This document shows positions 53,586 through 61,704 of a DNA stretch of 64,000 bases, piece by piece; the first letter of the stretch is position 1, and each line of letters starts with the position of its first letter. The stretch is from Acidimicrobiia bacterium (GTDB taxonomy: Bacteria; Actinomycetota; Acidimicrobiia; IMCC26256; JAGPDB01), in assembly GCA_018057765.1 (NCBI GenBank), contig JAGPDB010000007.1:1-64000 (forward strand), in the 5' to 3' direction. Position numbers and translations under genes: made by a program. Below the pieces are notes generated by a model, which saw only the letters and a list, made by a program, of their open reading frames with translations, ran no database searches and was not told the origin of the DNA.

Positions 53586-54269
53586 TTAACTTTCCGATAA
53601 AGTAGCTTTAGTTATTGTAACTTTCTCAGCTGGAGTTTCAGCTTGTCCTAATTTCACATTTTCAATTTTAGTTACAATATCCATTCCGCTTGTTACACTG
53701 CCAGCAGTACCGTACTGGTTAGTTAATGATTGTGCAGCGCTATCGTCAGTAACAATAAAGAACTGTGACCCTGCAGAGCCATTAGGTGCATCTCCTGTTT
53801 TAGCCCAAGCGAAATCGCCTTTAACATAAGCTTTTGTTGGTGCTTCTGAAATTACTGAGCAATCTGATGAGCCAGATCCATTACCTTGGGGATCTCCACC
53901 TTGAATTACAAACCCTTTAACTATTCTATGGAATGTTAAATTATTATAAAAACCAGAATTTACCAAGCTGGCTAGATGCGCTGAACCTATTGGTGAATTT
54001 TTTGGATCGAGTGTAACCACAAAGTCCCCTAAATTCGTAGAGAAGGTTACTTTCCAGTTTTTATTAATATCTAAATAGTCTTCTCCGCATGATGTTTTAC
54101 CATCGATGGCTTGTTGAGTCTTAGTATTATTAGTAGTTTGGCCTTTAGTCGTTGTAGTTTTTAATGTTGTTGTAGGTTTAACAGCCGAGGATGTATTAGT
54201 GCTGTCGCATGCACTAAATGTAAAAATAAAACTAGTGATTATTAATAAGGATAATATTTTCTTGATCAT
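53586..54269 (-). CDS. Cyclophilin-type peptidyl-prolyl isomerase lipoprotein
   Basis: Lipoprotein signal peptide with FSAC (lipidated Cys20), a Thr-rich linker with KPTTTLKTTTTKGQTT, then a cyclophilin domain (about 68-225). The catalytic segment FHRIVKGFVIQGGDPQGNGSG is intact, including Arg and Gln, as are GSAGSQFFI and the SGMDIVTKIENV ending. Folds exported proteins outside the membrane. A perfect TATAAT (54276-54281) lies six bases before the ATG. Confidence 0.93.
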   Translation of the reverse strand: MIKKILSLLIITSFIFTFSACDSTNTSSAVKPTTTLKTTTTKGQTTNNTKTQQAIDGKTSCGEDYLDINKNWKVTFSTNLGDFVVTLDPKNSPIGSAHLASLVNSGFYNNLTFHRIVKGFVIQGGDPQGNGSGSSDCSVISEAPTKAYVKGDFAWAKTGDAPNGSAGSQFFIVTDDSAAQSLTNQYGTAGSVTSGMDIVTKIENVKLGQAETPAEKVTITKATLSES

Positions 54270-54275
54270 TTCTAT

Positions 54276-54281
54276 ATTATA
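54276..54281 (-). promoter_or_regulatory. -10 box of cyclophilin lipoprotein (leaderless)
   Basis: TATAAT on the minus strand, six bases before the ATG at 54269, with no ribosome site. Confidence 0.6.
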
Positions 54282-54309
54282 GTCAAATAAATTTTGAGAG
54301 TATTGATTA

Positions 54310-54326
54310 TAACTTCGCGAAAGTTA
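54310..54326. promoter_or_regulatory. Palindrome upstream of aspartokinase
   Basis: TAACTT and AAGTTA flank a CGCGA centre, and TTCGCGAA (54314-54321) is itself a perfect palindrome. It lies in the 86-base region between the divergent cyclophilin and aspartokinase genes, about 20-35 bases before the lysC start. CATAAT (54342-54347) is the probable lysC -10. The palindrome could be an operator. Confidence 0.35.
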
Positions 54327-54355
54327 ACAGATTTTTAGTAGCATAATTATGTTCT

Positions 54356-55633
54356 ATGTATAAAAAAACTGAAATTAACCTTGACCCAAACCTAACGCTA
54401 CCTATAGATATTCAAGAACGACTTATTGTACAAAAATTTGGTGGCACTTCTCTAGGGACTCCTGAAAGAATTAAGGCTGTAGCTGAGCGTATTTCCGAGA
54501 ATGTTCAGCGTGGACACAGTGTTGTTGTAGTCGTAAGTGCAATGGGTGACACTACAGATGACTTATTGCTTTTAGCTAAACAGTTAACAAAGAAAACACG
54601 CGGTCGTGAGATGGATATGTTGTTAACTGCTGGTGAAAGAATATCTATGGCATTATTGTCCATGGCTTTACATGAATTAAAAGTTGATGCTATCTCATTT
54701 ACTGGATCTCAAGCTGGTGTTCTGACAGATACTGTTCATGGTAAAGCAAAGATTGTTGAGATACGGGCAAAAAGAATTGTAGATGCATTAAAGGAAAATA
54801 AAGTCTGTGTAGTTGCTGGTTTTCAAGGCATGTCTTTAAGTGAAGAATCTATTACAACTTTGGGTCGAGGTGGTTCAGACACTACTGCTGTTGCTTTGGC
54901 TGCAGCTCTTAAAGCTACTGCTTGTGAGATATATACAGATGTAAGCGGCGTATATAGTGCTGATCCACGGATCGTTCCAAAAGCTAAAAAGATAGATCAG
55001 CTTTCATTTGACGAGATGTTAGAAATTTCTGCAACAGGTGGACGTGTTCTAGTATTACGTTCAGTAGAGTTTGCAAGAAATTTCGATGTACCAATTCACG
55101 TACGTTCTAGTTTTTCACCAGAAAATGGAACGTGGATATATGATCAGGAGACAGATATGGAAGATGCAATTGTTAGTGCAGTAACGCACGATATTAGTGA
55201 AGTGAAATTTACATTAGAGGGGGTTCCCGATAAACCTGGTGTTGCGGCAAACATATTTCGTGCTTTGAGTAAAGATAATTTAAATATTGATATGATTGTA
55301 CAAAATGTTTCTTCGTCTGGCGTGACTGATATTTCATTTACCATTCCAGAGGATGAAAAGATGCGTGCTATTTCTACTTTGGAGGATATTTCTTTTGAGA
55401 TTGGGACTTTAGACTATAAATGTAACGATAATGTCGGTCGAGTTAGTGTTGTCGGTGCTGGTATGAAGTCTAACCCTGGAGTTGCAGCAAAAATGTTTGA
55501 GACATTAGCAAGTGAAAATATTAATATTCAAATGATTTCGACATCAACGATTCGGATTTCATGTGTTATTTCTAGAGACGATATGGTGCAAGCTGTAAAT
55601 GCGCTACATACTGCTTATGAATTGGATGCTTAA
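54356..55633 (+). CDS. lysC: Aspartate kinase
   Basis: First step of the aspartate family pathway (Lys, Met, Thr, diaminopimelate). The kinase domain starts with VQKFGGTSLG (Lys27) and contains GFQGMS, TTLGRGGSDTTAVALAAAL and TDVSGVYSADPR. Two ACT domains follow (about 280-420) with GVPDKPGVAANIFRAL and GAGMKSNPGVAAKMFETL, giving feedback control. An N-terminal extension of about 20 residues before the usual start is odd. No internal beta-subunit start was identified. asd follows 51 bases later. Confidence 0.95.
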   Translation: MYKKTEINLDPNLTLPIDIQERLIVQKFGGTSLGTPERIKAVAERISENVQRGHSVVVVVSAMGDTTDDLLLLAKQLTKKTRGREMDMLLTAGERISMALLSMALHELKVDAISFTGSQAGVLTDTVHGKAKIVEIRAKRIVDALKENKVCVVAGFQGMSLSEESITTLGRGGSDTTAVALAAALKATACEIYTDVSGVYSADPRIVPKAKKIDQLSFDEMLEISATGGRVLVLRSVEFARNFDVPIHVRSSFSPENGTWIYDQETDMEDAIVSAVTHDISEVKFTLEGVPDKPGVAANIFRALSKDNLNIDMIVQNVSSSGVTDISFTIPEDEKMRAISTLEDISFEIGTLDYKCNDNVGRVSVVGAGMKSNPGVAAKMFETLASENINIQMISTSTIRISCVISRDDMVQAVNALHTAYELDA

Positions 55634-55684
55634 CAGGGTCCGTCCCTGCAAAATATAGACAAAAGGGATAATGGAAGGTAGATT

Positions 55685-56725
55685 ATGAAAGTTGCAATAC
55701 TTGGAGGCACCGGACTCGTCGGTACGGAAATGATTTCTATACTCGAGCAAAGAAAGTTTCCTGTTTCAGAATTAGTGATTTTTGCTTCTCCACGAAGTGA
55801 GGGAAAAGTCTTAACCACTCCATTTGGTGATATTACTTGTAGAGTTGCGCGTACCATTGACGATTTTACTGATTGTGATTTTGTAATAGTTGACGTCGAT
55901 GATCCATACGCACTGACCCTTGCGCCAATGGCGGCTGAAGCTGGTGCAAAAGTTGTTGATAACTCTGCTGCTTTTAGAATGAATATTGACGTTCCATTAG
56001 TTGTCAGTGAAGTCAATCCTGGCGATATAGAACTTGCTGATAAAGGCATTGTAGCTTGCCCTAATTGTACGACGATGATTCTGATGGTGGCACTTGCCCC
56101 GTTACATGAAAAGTTCAAGATAGATCGTATGGTCGTCTCAACATACCAGAGTGTATCTGGTGCTGGTCAAAGTGGTATTGATGAACTTGAAAGCCAATGG
56201 AAAACTCGTGGTTTTGACAGTGATATACAATCATTGATTCGTGCTAGCGAAAGCCCGCAAATGTTGTTGGGTGGCGAGGTCTGGTCAAAAGCCATTGCTG
56301 GTAATGTCATACCTTTGGCTGGTTCTGTTCAAGAATCAGGCTATACGTCCGAGGAAGAAAAACTTGTTTATGAAACTCATAAAATCCTACATGACGATAC
56401 TATTCGTGTGAGTGCTACTTGTGTCCGTGTTCCAGTTTTTGTTGGACATGCTCTGAGCGTAAACGTTTCGTTTCATGATTCTGTTGATGCTTCTATGGCG
56501 GCAGATATTTTAAGTAAAGCCCCAGGTGTCATCTTAGATAACAATTTGGGTCATGAAAGTGCATTCCCTACTCCACTTGAAACAGCAGGTGGCGATGCTG
56601 TACATGTCGGAAGAATTAGAGATGATTTAACTCAGGCTAATACTTTAGATATTTGGGTGACTGGAGATAATTTGCGAAAAGGTGCTGCACTTAATGCTGT
56701 ACAGATTGCTGAACTCTGGGTGTAA
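55685..56725 (+). CDS. asd: Aspartate-semialdehyde dehydrogenase
   Basis: Reduces aspartyl phosphate to the semialdehyde. GGTGLVGTEM (8-17) binds NADP; catalytic Cys128 lies in CPNCTT; the later QESGYTSEEEKLVYETHKIL with an HxxR-type RVPVFVGHA provides substrate-binding residues. GGAAGG at 55674-55679 is a strong ribosome site. Operon with lysC, the universal actinobacterial arrangement. Confidence 0.97.
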   Translation: MKVAILGGTGLVGTEMISILEQRKFPVSELVIFASPRSEGKVLTTPFGDITCRVARTIDDFTDCDFVIVDVDDPYALTLAPMAAEAGAKVVDNSAAFRMNIDVPLVVSEVNPGDIELADKGIVACPNCTTMILMVALAPLHEKFKIDRMVVSTYQSVSGAGQSGIDELESQWKTRGFDSDIQSLIRASESPQMLLGGEVWSKAIAGNVIPLAGSVQESGYTSEEEKLVYETHKILHDDTIRVSATCVRVPVFVGHALSVNVSFHDSVDASMAADILSKAPGVILDNNLGHESAFPTPLETAGGDAVHVGRIRDDLTQANTLDIWVTGDNLRKGAALNAVQIAELWV

Positions 56726-56755
56726 TGTCAAATGGTACAATAATATAAGATCCAT

Positions 56756-57934
56756 ATGAAGAAATTGTATGAAATAGTCTTCAAAAAAGAATACCCTTTA
56801 ATATTTGCAATTCGAATATGGCTAATATCAATATTTACTTCATTAACTGGACTTTTCGTTGCTTCACGATTACAAAACAAATCGTTTACGAATATGTTCA
56901 CTCGGTGGGACTCTTTATTCTATGTTGACATAATAAAAAATGGTTATATTTCGAAACTTCCAATCAAGGATGGAAAAATATTTGCGAATCGTGACGCATT
57001 TTTTCCTGGGTTTCCAAATGTTATAAGAATATTTGACACACTCTTACCGGGCAATCACATGGCAGCAGGATTATTGTTCAACGCAATTATAACCTTAGCA
57101 AGCTTTTATATATTGTATAAAACTCTTTTAAATTTATGTGATAGATCAAAAGCAAAACTTACATTAATGCTATTTGCATTCTTTCCAGGTTCATACATAT
57201 TCTTTTGGTTTTATGCAGAAGCACTTACAACATTTCTTATTGTTTGTGCTTTCTACTTTTTAAGCAATAAAAGAATATTATTAAGCTCTATATTTGTTGG
57301 GCTTGCAACCTTTACAAGACCAAATGCTGCGCCATTTATATCAATGGTACCTATCTATATTATTTGGACAGAGATTGATAAAGATTTTTATAAACTTAAT
57401 TTACTGCGCACCAAAAAATATCTTTTTGTATTTTTAAAATCTCTTACTACGTTGTTTATCTCGGCTTCAGGAATTTTAGCTTTCCTATTGTATCTAGACC
57501 GAAAAACTAAAATATCAAACTCATGGTTGAGGATAGAGCGCGAAGGTTGGAATGAGTCAAAGCAGCCATTCTATCGTACATATAAAAACATGACACAAAT
57601 ATTTTCTTCTCAATTCCCTTATAATAATTCTCTAATAATAATCTATGCGTTACTAGGTATTTTGTTAATACTATGCGGGACTGTTTATGTTCATAAAATG
57701 AAATATAATTCAATAGTAGTAGCAACATTTATTCCAAGTTTATTTGTTATTTTATTGGCACTTTCAAATAATACTGCTGCATCATCACCAAGATTTTTTG
57801 TTTTGGCGGCACCAATATTCATATCAATTCCAGAAACTATTTCAAATAAGTATCTGAAAATTGCACTTATTCCTCTGTTGGTATTAATGGGAATGACTAG
57901 CGCATTTTATACATATAAGATTAATGCAGCATAA
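56756..57934 (+). CDS. PIG-V-like membrane mannosyltransferase
   Basis: A GT-C fold glycosyltransferase with about nine membrane helices. RWDSLFYVDIIKNGY (about 50-64) matches the PIG-V signature RWDxxxY with the catalytic Asp; AFFPGFPNVI and FARTNAAP-like FTRPNAAPFI are also typical. It probably adds mannose from a polyprenyl-phosphate donor to a cell-envelope lipid or glycan. The acceptor is unknown. It is weakly linked to asd (30-base spacer) and convergent with the REC gene. Confidence 0.82.
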   Translation: MKKLYEIVFKKEYPLIFAIRIWLISIFTSLTGLFVASRLQNKSFTNMFTRWDSLFYVDIIKNGYISKLPIKDGKIFANRDAFFPGFPNVIRIFDTLLPGNHMAAGLLFNAIITLASFYILYKTLLNLCDRSKAKLTLMLFAFFPGSYIFFWFYAEALTTFLIVCAFYFLSNKRILLSSIFVGLATFTRPNAAPFISMVPIYIIWTEIDKDFYKLNLLRTKKYLFVFLKSLTTLFISASGILAFLLYLDRKTKISNSWLRIEREGWNESKQPFYRTYKNMTQIFSSQFPYNNSLIIIYALLGILLILCGTVYVHKMKYNSIVVATFIPSLFVILLALSNNTAASSPRFFVLAAPIFISIPETISNKYLKIALIPLLVLMGMTSAFYTYKINAA

Positions 57935-57938
57935 ATAT

Positions 57939-58370
57939 CTAACTGTTATTAAGACTTGAATCTTCACCATTTAATACTGCAGAACTAAAAGCCTGACGTT
58001 CTTCAACAATTTCAAAAACAATTTTCTCTAGTGTAAAAATATCTAATGGTTTTATTATCAATACATCAGCGTCAGCACGTTCACCTAGCAAACGATCTGC
58101 TTCTCGATCTAGTAATAAGATAATAGCAACGTCGGGACCTCGATCTTCTTCTGCTTCCATGCGTGCATCAATACAAACAGCAACACCTCCCATATTTCCG
58201 CTTTGCATATCACAAATCAAAACATCGGGTTGATATTTCACCAGTTCGTCACGAACCTGCTTCCCATCATGAACACATTTAACCTCAACTTGTGAACTCG
58301 AAAGCCCACCTTGGATTTGATCACATATATGCTGTGCACTAGCTGCTACTAAAATTTTCATATCGACCAT
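57939..58370 (-). CDS. REC-only response-regulator-like protein
   Basis: A 143-residue receiver domain without an output domain. The phospho-acceptor position Asp54 (LICDM) and the Lys near 107 (IIKPLD) are present, but the acidic pair normally found after the first strand is replaced by ILVAASAQHI. Phosphorylation may therefore be lost or altered. A short acidic tail ends the protein. It overlaps the ArsA-like ATPase gene by 13 bases, indicating coupling. No histidine kinase gene is nearby. Confidence 0.8.
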   Translation of the reverse strand: MVDMKILVAASAQHICDQIQGGLSSSQVEVKCVHDGKQVRDELVKYQPDVLICDMQSGNMGGVAVCIDARMEAEEDRGPDVAIILLLDREADRLLGERADADVLIIKPLDIFTLEKIVFEIVEERQAFSSAVLNGEDSSLNNS

Positions 58371-60268
58371 TTTACTTGCTCAGCAATAGTAGTTACGACC
58401 TTTAAAGGATCATCTAAGTCACATTCACTTATGACTGTTATTTTTGAACCTAAATCATTTACCCGTTTTGCAAAATCATTAATTTCACTCTCTTCTATAT
58501 CTGAATCATTTGAAAAACCATTAACAACAATATTATTAATGCGACTAGATCTTGAGGACATTTGTTCATCTACAACTAAAAGCTGTTCTCTAGAGACAGA
58601 AGTTGGATTACATACACCTACGTAAGCAGTCGATTGAAGTTTTAATAATTTACTAATAACATCACAATGACTAGAAAATACTTTTTCAACTGCACGAACA
58701 AGTCGTAAAAAGAAAATCGTATCTTCGATAAGCTCTAATCCAACCAAAGTTTTTAAAGGACGCAAGATAGTTCGCATTGCTACATTAGTAGAAAAATTTG
58801 TGACGGCATTATTTCCAGAAAGAGCAATAAAAATATGAGAACGAAAAACCTTTTGAAGGATTAAAGGAGCATCAAGTAAATCAAAGATGGTATGTGATGG
58901 AGGAGTGTCAATGACTACTAAATCGAATTCATTTTCAACAACCAAATGGTACATAGCTTCAATAGCCATAAATTCGTTAATAATCCCCATCGTTGCAATT
59001 GCATGAACAAATGAATTAACTTTGCATTTTTCAAAATTTTCTGGGGTCAAGGTATTTTCAAGTAAATCAAAAAATTCTTGTTTTGCATCTAATTGAAAGA
59101 CGCTAAGTTTGGCTAACTCCTTTGATGTTATTTTAAAATCATCAGTATCTAAGTAGCTAACTCTTGAAGCGGTATCGTCTAGTCCAAGTGCTGTGCCTAA
59201 TCGTTTTGCAGGATCTACTGTTAACAGGGCTACTTTTTGATTATTTTCCAAAACGGAACTAGCTCGTGTTGATTGTTTTGCGCGCGATATAGCAATGGCA
59301 CTTGAAACCGTAGTTTTACCTACGCCGCCAGTTCCAAGAACAATACATGTTTTTGTAAGAGGATCAATAATTATTTCAGGCTTTACTATATCTAAAAAGC
59401 TTTGTGGTTTATAAATATTATTTTCGATGGAATCCGAAAGTGAAGTTTGTCTTTTTGTTTTTGCTATTGACAAAGTTGGTATAAAAACATTTCGTAATTC
59501 ATCATCAATACGATCTTTATGTGACGTTGACAATAGGTCGCATTGATTAATTATTAAACCAGATATTGAAACATTGGTATTATCTTCTAGTTCAAATATG
59601 AATTCTCGACATTCACTTAATGCCATTTTTTTAGGTAGCGTGACAACGATCACTTGGCATTTTGTCGGATCTTTCAAAAATTCTCTAGCTCGTAAAGCTT
59701 GTGAATTTATTAAACCACTTTTGGCGGCTTGGCTTGCACTATTTCCTATATCGAATAACGATCGCGCATGTCCTGTTGAAGGTGCATCAACAATGATTCT
59801 ATCCCAATTGCCAGATTCTGCTTTAGAACGAATATCTCCTATTAACAAAAGCTCTCGCATTCCAGGTACGATAAGTGCAACTGCGTCTAAAAGCCCAGCT
59901 TTGGTTAAACGTTTAGTGATACTTCCAAGTTTTTTAGTATCAAGATAATTTTTCAATGCAGTCGATGGAGTAAGAAAATAAATATCAAATAAATCATTCT
60001 TATCCCTTATAAAGATATCTTTTTGTGAATATTTAGAGTCTGAATCTAGTCCCAATGCTGATTTTGTTAATTCGTCATCATATAAAGATATAAAAAGTAC
60101 GCGCTCACCAAGATTTGAGAGAGTCTTAGCAACTAAATTAGCTGAAGTAGTTTTACCTACGCCACCTTTTCCGGTGAAGAAAATAACAGGTACGGAAGTG
60201 ATTATGTCAGAAATGCTATTGGTAGAAAACGTCGATATTCGAGATGAAGGAGTTTGCGTATTAGACAT
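58358..60268 (-). CDS. Fused two-domain ArsA/Get3-like ATPase
   Basis: A 636-residue protein made of two ArsA-like domains. Domain one has deviant Walker A GKGGVGKTT (33-41) with signature Lys34 and switch DAPSTGH near 161. Domain two has GTGGVGKTT (312-320), where the signature Lys is Thr, and IDTPPSHT as switch. Mycobacterial Rv3679 and Rv3680 are separate adjacent genes of this type forming a Get3-like heterodimer; here they appear fused. Possible role in handling membrane or tail-anchored cargo or anions. It overlaps the REC gene downstream, and its ATG is seven bases from the divergent NfeD start. Confidence 0.85.
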   Translation of the reverse strand: MSNTQTPSSRISTFSTNSISDIITSVPVIFFTGKGGVGKTTSANLVAKTLSNLGERVLFISLYDDELTKSALGLDSDSKYSQKDIFIRDKNDLFDIYFLTPSTALKNYLDTKKLGSITKRLTKAGLLDAVALIVPGMRELLLIGDIRSKAESGNWDRIIVDAPSTGHARSLFDIGNSASQAAKSGLINSQALRAREFLKDPTKCQVIVVTLPKKMALSECREFIFELEDNTNVSISGLIINQCDLLSTSHKDRIDDELRNVFIPTLSIAKTKRQTSLSDSIENNIYKPQSFLDIVKPEIIIDPLTKTCIVLGTGGVGKTTVSSAIAISRAKQSTRASSVLENNQKVALLTVDPAKRLGTALGLDDTASRVSYLDTDDFKITSKELAKLSVFQLDAKQEFFDLLENTLTPENFEKCKVNSFVHAIATMGIINEFMAIEAMYHLVVENEFDLVVIDTPPSHTIFDLLDAPLILQKVFRSHIFIALSGNNAVTNFSTNVAMRTILRPLKTLVGLELIEDTIFFLRLVRAVEKVFSSHCDVISKLLKLQSTAYVGVCNPTSVSREQLLVVDEQMSSRSSRINNIVVNGFSNDSDIEESEINDFAKRVNDLGSKITVISECDLDDPLKVVTTIAEQVKWSI

Positions 60269-60275
60269 TAGAACA

Positions 60276-61541
60276 ATGTTACAACACGCAGGAGTAAAGT
60301 CAAAAAAAATAGCCTTGTTTCTAATTGTTTTTTGTATTTTCAGCGGTATTTTAATTTCGAGCCCTGCAAACGCTAATCAACTTAACAATGTAATCGACCC
60401 TATTAAAGTTTCAAGCGTTCAAGTTAGCGGAATGTTTGATGTCCAAAATGAAGATTTAATTTTGGATACTATTAAGCGGTCAGAAAAATCTGGAGTTACA
60501 CTTTATATAATAAAGATCGATTCAAATGCTATTGCTGGTGGCGACATAAAGAAGGTTGCAGCCAAATTGAAGAAATCTAATTTAGCCACTGCAATTTGGG
60601 TTGGCCCAGCTAGTGTTGTTTATTCTAAAGCATTAAAACCTCTGTTAGATGCTGCTGATTTTACTGGAGCAGCAGATGCTAAATTAGCAAAAACATCTAA
60701 TGCAAAGATCATTTCCTCCAGTTTTCGAGAATTTGTTGCTGATCTTGATGGAATGCAAGTACCTCGACTTGGTAATAATATAAAGCTAGATACAGGTTGT
60801 TCTAAAGCAGATATTTCTGCTGCAAAAAAAGATCCTAATGCAAATGGAAAAGGTTTAGCTTGTCTTGACGTAAAGTTAGCAAAAGGTGAAAAATTCAAAT
60901 TATATATAGCACCTACTTTTGAAAAGCTTTCGCCTATAGCGAACTTGGCGCATGCTTTAATTAATCCTACATTTACTATTGGATTATTAGTTTTAGGCCT
61001 ATGTCTATTAGCTTTTGAATTTTATGCAGCGTCGGTAGGTGTAGCTGGAATAGCGGGTATATTAAGTCTGATAATGTCAATATATGGTTTGGGATATCTG
61101 CCAACTAATTGGTGGGCAATAGTTGCTTTGGTTATTGGTATTTTCGCAATGGTAATTGATGTGCAAGCAGGTGGTGTTGGTTTTTATACAATAGTAGGCT
61201 CGATACTATTAGTTGTTGGTATATTTTTTGCTACAACAAGAGAAAATGCATTTGCAACTTCAATTTCTGGAAATGTAATTATTTTAATTATGGCATTACT
61301 TTTTATGGCTGGAGCTATACCTTCGCTTATAAGAACACGTTTTGGTACTCCAGCTATTGGTCGTGAAGATTTTATTGGAGAGATAGCTACTGGGGACGGA
61401 GAAGTGAATCCTCAAGGTAGTGTAAAACTTCGAGGTGCTACTTGGAAGGCAAGAACTAATCAGTCAACGCCAATAAGTGACGGTCAAGAATGTAAAGTTG
61501 TAAAAATTGAGGGAATAATTCTTGAAGTTGAGCCTTTATAG
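60276..61541 (+). CDS. NfeD family membrane protein
   Basis: A signal peptide ending in NANQ (start ATG 60276), a ClpP/crotonase-like external domain (VQVSGMFDVQNEDLILDTIKRSEKSGVTLYII), then four to five helices (about 250-375 of the long frame) and a C-terminal NfeD OB-fold (GREDFIGEIATGDGEVNP...GATWKARTN). The family pairs with stomatin-like proteins, and none is adjacent. The catalytic Ser/Lys of NfeD proteases is not evident, so it may be inactive. The frame opens at 60174, but the earlier part overlaps the ATPase gene. Confidence 0.8.
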   Translation: MLQHAGVKSKKIALFLIVFCIFSGILISSPANANQLNNVIDPIKVSSVQVSGMFDVQNEDLILDTIKRSEKSGVTLYIIKIDSNAIAGGDIKKVAAKLKKSNLATAIWVGPASVVYSKALKPLLDAADFTGAADAKLAKTSNAKIISSSFREFVADLDGMQVPRLGNNIKLDTGCSKADISAAKKDPNANGKGLACLDVKLAKGEKFKLYIAPTFEKLSPIANLAHALINPTFTIGLLVLGLCLLAFEFYAASVGVAGIAGILSLIMSIYGLGYLPTNWWAIVALVIGIFAMVIDVQAGGVGFYTIVGSILLVVGIFFATTRENAFATSISGNVIILIMALLFMAGAIPSLIRTRFGTPAIGREDFIGEIATGDGEVNPQGSVKLRGATWKARTNQSTPISDGQECKVVKIEGIILEVEPL

Positions 61542-61704
61542 GACAATATGTGAGCTCAAATCATAAGTTGTATCAAATAAAATGGCATTACGACTAAGTA
61601 AAGCCTGGTAGCAAAACATATTCACAATTACAGTAAATAGGATTTCCCTATACAATATATGCAAATTGGTATAAAATAACACTACGTGCAATGGGAGTCT
61701 GATT
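61542..61704. other. Intergenic gap after NfeD
   Basis: 163 bases between NfeD and the large unknown protein. AT-rich, with no clear terminator, tRNA or ORF. It holds the GGGAG ribosome site (61693-61697) for the following GTG. Confidence 0.4.

Noticed and set aside
60174-60275. Longer N-terminus of the NfeD gene
   Set aside because: It overlaps the ATPase coding sequence on the other strand and delays the signal peptide; ATG 60276 places the signal peptide correctly.
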